Of a stretch of DNA of 64,000 bases, positions 60,330 to 64,000 are shown one piece after another. Origin of the DNA: Brevibacterium sp. 239c (GTDB lineage: Bacteria; Actinomycetota; Actinomycetes; Actinomycetales; Brevibacteriaceae). How positions within the stretch are numbered: the first letter of the stretch is position 1; every line of letters begins with the position of its first letter. The stretch covers positions 1-64,000 of the forward strand of contig NZ_FXZH01000004.1 in assembly GCF_900169365.1 (NCBI RefSeq). The letters are read 5' to 3'. Under the pieces are notes generated by a model, which was not told the DNA's origin, searched no databases, and was given only the letters and a program-made list of their open reading frames with translations. Both the position numbers and the translations under genes were made by a program.

Positions 60330-60928
60330 ACGCGTTCGGCGATGAGGACGAGGAAATCGCTGTCGGGTTCATAGGGGTGGAGTTCCCAGGTGGACAGCTT
60401 GAGGTTGACGAGCATCCCGGTCGACTTCACATCGTCGATGAAGTCTGCGAAGTCGTAGCCGCGGCCGGCCCCGAATCCTGCGACGAAGCGTCCACCGGGC
60501 TTCAGCGTCGATCTGATGTTCGACAGGGTCTGGCGACGTGAGGCGGGATCGAGGAAGGACAGGACGTTGCCGGCGCAGAACGCCACGTCGATATCGTTGA
60601 TGCCCGCATCTGCGAAGTCGAATTCGGCTAAGTCGCCGGTGTGCCATTCACCGCTCGGGAAGTCCTCTTCGGCGACTGCGATGAGGAACTCGTCGAGGTC
60701 GACTCCGTAGACGCTGTGCCCTTCGCCTAAGAGCAGGCCCCCTGCACGACCGGTTCCGCAGCCGGCGTCGAGGATGCGCGCACCACGCGGTGCCATCGCA
60801 TTGACGAACCTCGACTCTCCCCCGATGTCGTGACCGGCAGCGGCGAGAGTGCGCCACCGCTGCGCATAGTTCGCGGAGTGATCGGGATTGGTCTCACGGA
60901 TACGGTTCCACTGATGATCGAAGCTCAT
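60326..60928 (-). CDS. Class I SAM-dependent methyltransferase
   Basis: 200 residues. SAM motif I ARILDAGCGTGRAGGLLLGE is at about residue 49, motif II VYGVDLDEFLIAVAEED follows, and DIDVAFCAGNVLSFLD and KPGGRFVAGFGAGRGYDF are later motifs. The family is close to small-molecule methyltransferases; substrate unknown. The ATG overlaps the LysR stop by four bases (ATGA). Similar in fold but not a tandem duplicate of its neighbour, since the motifs differ outside the Rossmann core. Confidence 0.85.
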   Translation of the reverse strand: MSFDHQWNRIRETNPDHSANYAQRWRTLAAAGHDIGGESRFVNAMAPRGARILDAGCGTGRAGGLLLGEGHSVYGVDLDEFLIAVAEEDFPSGEWHTGDLAEFDFADAGINDIDVAFCAGNVLSFLDPASRRQTLSNIRSTLKPGGRFVAGFGAGRGYDFADFIDDVKSTGMLVNLKLSTWELHPYEPDSDFLVLIAERV

Positions 60929-61815
60929 GGCCCCATCCTAGGACGAAAGACCTCGGCCACCACCTCGGCGACTGCGGCAACCGGGTCTGCCGGGGCCGGG
61001 GAGGTCAGGACGATGATCTCCCTGCCGCCCGCCTCGGCGATGGGATGAAGATCCACATCGGACCCGCCCAAGGACATCATGATCGGTGTGGCCAGCGTCA
61101 GCCCGAGACCCGTGCCGGCCAGCGCGAGCGCGACCGCGGTGTCGGTGACGATGTGGGTCTCCTTCGCGGCAATGCCCATCGCCGCGGTGGCCAGTCGCAT
61201 CGCTCGGCCGAAGAGCGCTTCGGCCGGGGGCAGGATCCAATCGGCCTCGGCCAACTCTTCGCCGGCGGGTGGAGTTGAGCCGGCTGGTACGACGATGCCG
61301 AAGTCCTCACTGGCCACGGTCGTCCAGCTCAGGCCGCGCATGGGCGGCAGGGGCACGGCCGGATAGTTGATGCCGATCCCTAGGTCGATGGCCCCGTCGA
61401 TGACCGCTGAGGACATGGTCTCGACGTTGATCTCGCGGGCTCGGACTTCGATGTGCGGGTGGAGCTCGCCGAGTGCTCTGACGATCGACGGCAGTGCTCT
61501 CGTCGATGCCGATCCGAAGACTCCGAGAGTCACGATGGCTTCGCTGCGGAAGTCCCTGCCCAGCATCGCCATCTCGGCCTGCTTCTGGGCAGCGAGGATG
61601 CTTCGGGCGCGCGGGAGCAGCGTTCGACCGGCCTCGGCCAGAACCATTCCCCTGCCTCGGCGGAGGAAGAGTTCGGAACCGACGGCTCGGCGCAGAGCAC
61701 TCATGTGCTGGGAGACCGCACCGATGCTGTAGCCCAACTGCTCTGCTGCCCTGGTCATCGACCCGAGTTCGACCACGGTGACGAAGGTGCGCAGCTGTCC
61801 CAAAGTCCATGCCAT
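60925..61815 (-). CDS. LysR-family transcriptional regulator
   Basis: 296 residues. The N-terminal winged helix is LGQLRTFVTVVELGSMTRAA followed by EQLGYSIGAVSQHMSALRRA, and the periplasmic-binding-like effector domain is about 90-290. It is divergent from the flavin oxidase gene and is probably its regulator, as well as being co-transcribed with two methyltransferases. The start ATG 61815 is six bases from TAGGAT (61827-61822); a GTG two codons earlier is possible. An AT-rich near-palindrome lies just upstream. Confidence 0.88.
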   Translation of the reverse strand: MAWTLGQLRTFVTVVELGSMTRAAEQLGYSIGAVSQHMSALRRAVGSELFLRRGRGMVLAEAGRTLLPRARSILAAQKQAEMAMLGRDFRSEAIVTLGVFGSASTRALPSIVRALGELHPHIEVRAREINVETMSSAVIDGAIDLGIGINYPAVPLPPMRGLSWTTVASEDFGIVVPAGSTPPAGEELAEADWILPPAEALFGRAMRLATAAMGIAAKETHIVTDTAVALALAGTGLGLTLATPIMMSLGGSDVDLHPIAEAGGREIIVLTSPAPADPVAAVAEVVAEVFRPRMGP

Positions 61816-61821
61816 GGCCAC

Positions 61822-61849
61822 ATCCTAGCTCTTTTAAGATTATCTAAAA
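61822..61849. promoter_or_regulatory. LysR leaderless promoter and AT-rich operator-like palindrome
   Basis: TAGGAT (61827-61822, minus strand) is six bases before the LysR ATG. Next to it is TTTTAAGATTATCTAAAA (61832-61849), a near-palindrome (TTTTA/TAAAA outer, GAT-T-ATC inner) with unusually high A/T content for this genome, as expected of a LysR binding site between divergent genes. Confidence 0.5.
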
Positions 61850-61997
61850 ATAGTTTTCATGAACTCGCTCTTGTCCTTAAACGTGGCGGGAACCACAATG
61901 GGCAGTGAGCCGCAATCTGCCGACATCGATGTCGGCATTCCCCACTACTGCGAGGGCCAAGGACGGTCATCGCGGCAGGAGAAGAAAGAGGTGGAAG

Positions 61998-63194
61998 TTG
62001 GAGAGCACATCAGCAGCCCCGGGCAGCGCCGAGGTGGTCATCATCGGCGCCGGAGTCATGGGAGCATCCATCGCCTATCACCTAGCCAAGAATGGCGTCG
62101 ACGACATCGTTCTCGTCGAGCGGGACACTCCCGGTTCGGGTTCGACATCGAAGGCCGCCGGCGGGGTCCGCTGCCAGTTCTCCGATGAGGTCAACATCGC
62201 TTTGGCCACGCGCAGCCTCGAAGTGCTGCGCAACTTCGAAGCCGAGTTCGGCATCGACATCGACCTGGTCAGCAACGGGTACCTGTTCCTCCTCGATTCA
62301 GCCGCGGACGCCGAGACCTTCGCTGCCAACGTCGGCCTGCAGCAGCGCATGGGATTGGATTCCCAGATGCTCAGTGTCGCCGAGGTGACCGAGCTGGCCC
62401 CGTACATCGATACCGACGGGCTGGTCGCCGGTGCCTTCAATCCCGATGATGGTCACTGCACGCCGGAGGCCGTGGTGTCCGGGTACATCAACGCCGCACG
62501 GGATCTGGGCGTGCAGGTGCTGAAGAACTGCGAGGTGACCGGGTTTGAGTCCACCGGTGGTGCTACGAGTGGCGAGCGCAGGGTCACCGCGGTGATCACG
62601 AGCAAGGGCAGAATCGAATGCGCACAGGCAGTCTGTGCCGCCGGCGCCTGGTCCGGGCTCATCGGTGAGGCCGCTGGTGTGGATCTGCCGGTGCGGCCCC
62701 TGCGCCGGGAGATCATGGTCAGCGAACCCGTGGATGAGGCTGCCCTGGGCATCGACCTGGCGCGGATGCCCTTCACAATCGACTTCTCCACAAGCTTCTA
62801 CGTCCATCCGGAAGGCCCTGGCCTGCTCTTCGGATGCCCGGACGAGGCGGATGTGTGGGAGTTCGACGACAAGCGCAGCCCGGACTGGCTGCCCACGCTG
62901 GCCGAGCTCATCGAGACTCGGGCACCGGGCCTCGGCGATGTCGAGGCCAAACGCGGCTGGGCTGGACTCTATGAGATGACCCCCGATCACAATGCCCTCA
63001 TCGGGGAGGCCGAGGAGCTCTCCGGCTTCTTCTACGCCTGCGGGTTCTCCGGACACGGGTTCCTCATGGGCCCGGCGGTCGGAGACGTCGTCGCCGATCT
63101 CATGACGGGGCACCAGCCCTTCGTCGACGTCTCCGGGCTGGACAAACGGCGCTTTGCCACCTCGGGTCTGCGCAAGGAGCTCAATATCGTCTGA
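61998..63194 (+). CDS. FAD-dependent oxidase of the D-amino-acid/sarcosine oxidase family
   Basis: 398 residues. FAD motif EVVIIGAGVMGASIAYHLAK is near the N-terminus, TPGSGSTSKAAGGVRCQFSD follows, and GHGFLMGPAVGDVVADLM, close to the end, is the C-terminal flavin contact. The DAO family oxidises amino or imino acids such as sarcosine, glycine betaine derivatives or L-pipecolate. The next gene is an ALDH7-type dehydrogenase, which favours a cyclic lysine intermediate such as pipecolate. The TTG start at 61998 has AGGTGG a few bases upstream; the frame is open further upstream to 61905. Confidence 0.8.
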   Translation: MESTSAAPGSAEVVIIGAGVMGASIAYHLAKNGVDDIVLVERDTPGSGSTSKAAGGVRCQFSDEVNIALATRSLEVLRNFEAEFGIDIDLVSNGYLFLLDSAADAETFAANVGLQQRMGLDSQMLSVAEVTELAPYIDTDGLVAGAFNPDDGHCTPEAVVSGYINAARDLGVQVLKNCEVTGFESTGGATSGERRVTAVITSKGRIECAQAVCAAGAWSGLIGEAAGVDLPVRPLRREIMVSEPVDEAALGIDLARMPFTIDFSTSFYVHPEGPGLLFGCPDEADVWEFDDKRSPDWLPTLAELIETRAPGLGDVEAKRGWAGLYEMTPDHNALIGEAEELSGFFYACGFSGHGFLMGPAVGDVVADLMTGHQPFVDVSGLDKRRFATSGLRKELNIV

Positions 63195-63278
63195 CGCCCC
63201 TTCCCCCACTCCCATCGCCCCTGACTCATTCCCAACATCAGATTCCCGCTCATCACGAGCACCAGCGAAAGGACAGCA

Positions 63279-64000
63279 ATGACCGCATTGCCCACCGACC
63301 AAACCATCACCGACCTGCTCACATCCGGCCTCAAGGCCTGCGGGGTCGACGCCTCCACGCTCAGCGGCGGCACCAATGCCGCGGCGAGCCTGCCTGCCCG
63401 CTCCCCCATCACCGGACAGAGCCTGGGCACCCTGGCAGCGGACACCAAGGAGTCCGCGTCGGAGAAGATCGCCGCGGCCGCCGAGGCATTCTCCACCTGG
63501 CGTGACGTTCCCGCGCCCGTGCGCGGTCAGCTGGTGCAGCGCTGGGGACAGCTGCTGGGCGAGCATAAGGAGGATCTTGCGAAGATCATCACCGTCGAGG
63601 CGGGCAAGACCCCGTCCGAGGCCGCCGGTGAGGTGCAGGAGATGATCGACATCTGCGAGTTCGCCCTGGGCCAGTCCCGGCAGCTGTGGGGCAAGACGAT
63701 GCCCAGCGAACGTCCCGGTCACAGGCTTATGGAGACCTGGCATCCGCTCGGTGTCGTCGGAGTCATCTCCGCCTTCAACTTCCCCGTCGCCGTGTATTCC
63801 TGGAACACTGCACTGGCTCTGGTCGCCGGTGACGCAGTGGTGTGGAAGCCTTCGGAGAATGCTGTGCTCGCCGCCCTCGGCGCCCAATCCCTGCTGGCCC
63901 GTGCCGCCGCCGAGGTGGGGGCTCCGGAGGGACTTGTCCCTGTCCTGGTCGGTGGTAGGGACATCGGTGATGCCATGGTCCGCGACGAGCGTGTGGCCCT
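63279..64000 (+). CDS. ALDH7-type aldehyde dehydrogenase, 5' part only
   Basis: 240 codons are visible; the gene runs off the right edge. The ATG 63279 has AAAGGA six to seven bases upstream. The visible part contains EVQEMIDICEFALGQSRQLW, RPGHRLMETWHPLGVVGVIS and AFNFPVAVYSWNTALALVAG with DAVVWKPSE, which are characteristic of the ALDH7 group (piperideine-6-carboxylate / alpha-aminoadipic semialdehyde dehydrogenase). The catalytic cysteine lies beyond the window. It would oxidise the product of a pipecolate oxidase and is 84 bases downstream of the flavin oxidase in the same direction. Confidence 0.85.
   Translation, partial: MTALPTDQTITDLLTSGLKACGVDASTLSGGTNAAASLPARSPITGQSLGTLAADTKESASEKIAAAAEAFSTWRDVPAPVRGQLVQRWGQLLGEHKEDLAKIITVEAGKTPSEAAGEVQEMIDICEFALGQSRQLWGKTMPSERPGHRLMETWHPLGVVGVISAFNFPVAVYSWNTALALVAGDAVVWKPSENAVLAALGAQSLLARAAAEVGAPEGLVPVLVGGRDIGDAMVRDERVA

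Noticed and set aside
59058-60374. A 438-codon plus-strand open frame over the ABM and methyltransferase genes
   Set aside because: Antisense shadow of two genes with clear motifs.
62298-63887. A 529-codon minus-strand open frame over the flavin oxidase and ALDH genes
   Set aside because: Antisense to two clear enzymes; no domain, and it spans an intergenic gap that holds a ribosome-binding site on the other strand.
1-64000. Prophage, insertion sequences, toxin-antitoxin or defence islands
   Set aside because: No integrase, transposase, terminase, restriction or abortive-infection genes were recognised; gene order is compact and metabolic throughout.

Overview
The window is GC-rich chromosomal DNA from an actinobacterium. 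Support comes from actinobacterial hallmarks: the 32-residue ribosomal protein bS22, a DUF222/13E12-type HNH endonuclease, a menaquinone pathway with the MenJ-type reductase, the DUF4229 and DUF4916 families, a RamA-like regulator beside a DUF485/acetate symporter pair, and many apparently leaderless genes. The overall mix (Micrococcales-like, prp, glp and acetate genes, ECF thiamine uptake) fits Brevibacterium or a close relative; the genus is an inference. No prophage, insertion sequence, CRISPR array or conjugative element was seen. The content is core and metabolic.

Layout. 1-5 kb: end of a ferredoxin-NADP reductase gene, a RarD permease, a polar amino-acid ABC transporter (binding protein, permease, ATPase) and a DUF318 permease. 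4.7-19.6 kb: a nearly complete menaquinone region (polyprenyl diphosphate synthase, menJ, menG, menF, menD, menC, menB, menE, menA) interrupted by an HNH protein, an esterase and a lipoprotein. 20.4-20.9 kb: a gene-free stretch with strong hairpins. 20.9-33.8 kb: a cytochrome c maturation and heme supercluster (ccsB, resB, ccdA, a TlpA-like thioredoxin, a phosphatase, hemL; then marR, hemB, a HemD fusion, a HemA-HemC fusion, rex, a glutaredoxin, bS22). 34-43.4 kb: acuC, trkH-trkA, a small two-part hypothetical locus, tRNA-Gly(CCC), acetate symporter with its probable regulator, proC and a TIM-barrel isomerase. 43.4-53.7 kb: GNAT, glpD-glpF-glpK, Ppx/GppA, an enoyl-CoA hydratase and the methylcitrate operon prpD-prpB-prpC. 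53.8-64 kb: DUF4916 NUDIX protein, universal stress protein, a TPP-riboswitch-controlled ykoEDC thiamine-type ECF transporter, two methyltransferases behind a LysR regulator, and a flavin oxidase plus ALDH7-type dehydrogenase that look like a pipecolate/lysine catabolic pair.

How the genes work together. Much of the window serves the respiratory chain: menaquinone synthesis, heme synthesis, covalent heme attachment to cytochrome c, and redox sensing by Rex at the head of the heme operon. Carbon feeding comes from acetate uptake, glycerol use, propionate oxidation and possibly pipecolate oxidation.

Most unusual observations: a single 825-residue HemA-HemC fusion; a HemD fused to a methyltransferase-like domain that has lost its usual glycine-rich motif; interlocked, mirror-image leaderless promoters between menC and menB; a repeated promoter geometry (TAnnnT, then 6-7 bases, then the start codon) at many genes; short tandem duplications that overlap stop codons; and a hypothetical gene that appears split by one in-frame TAG.
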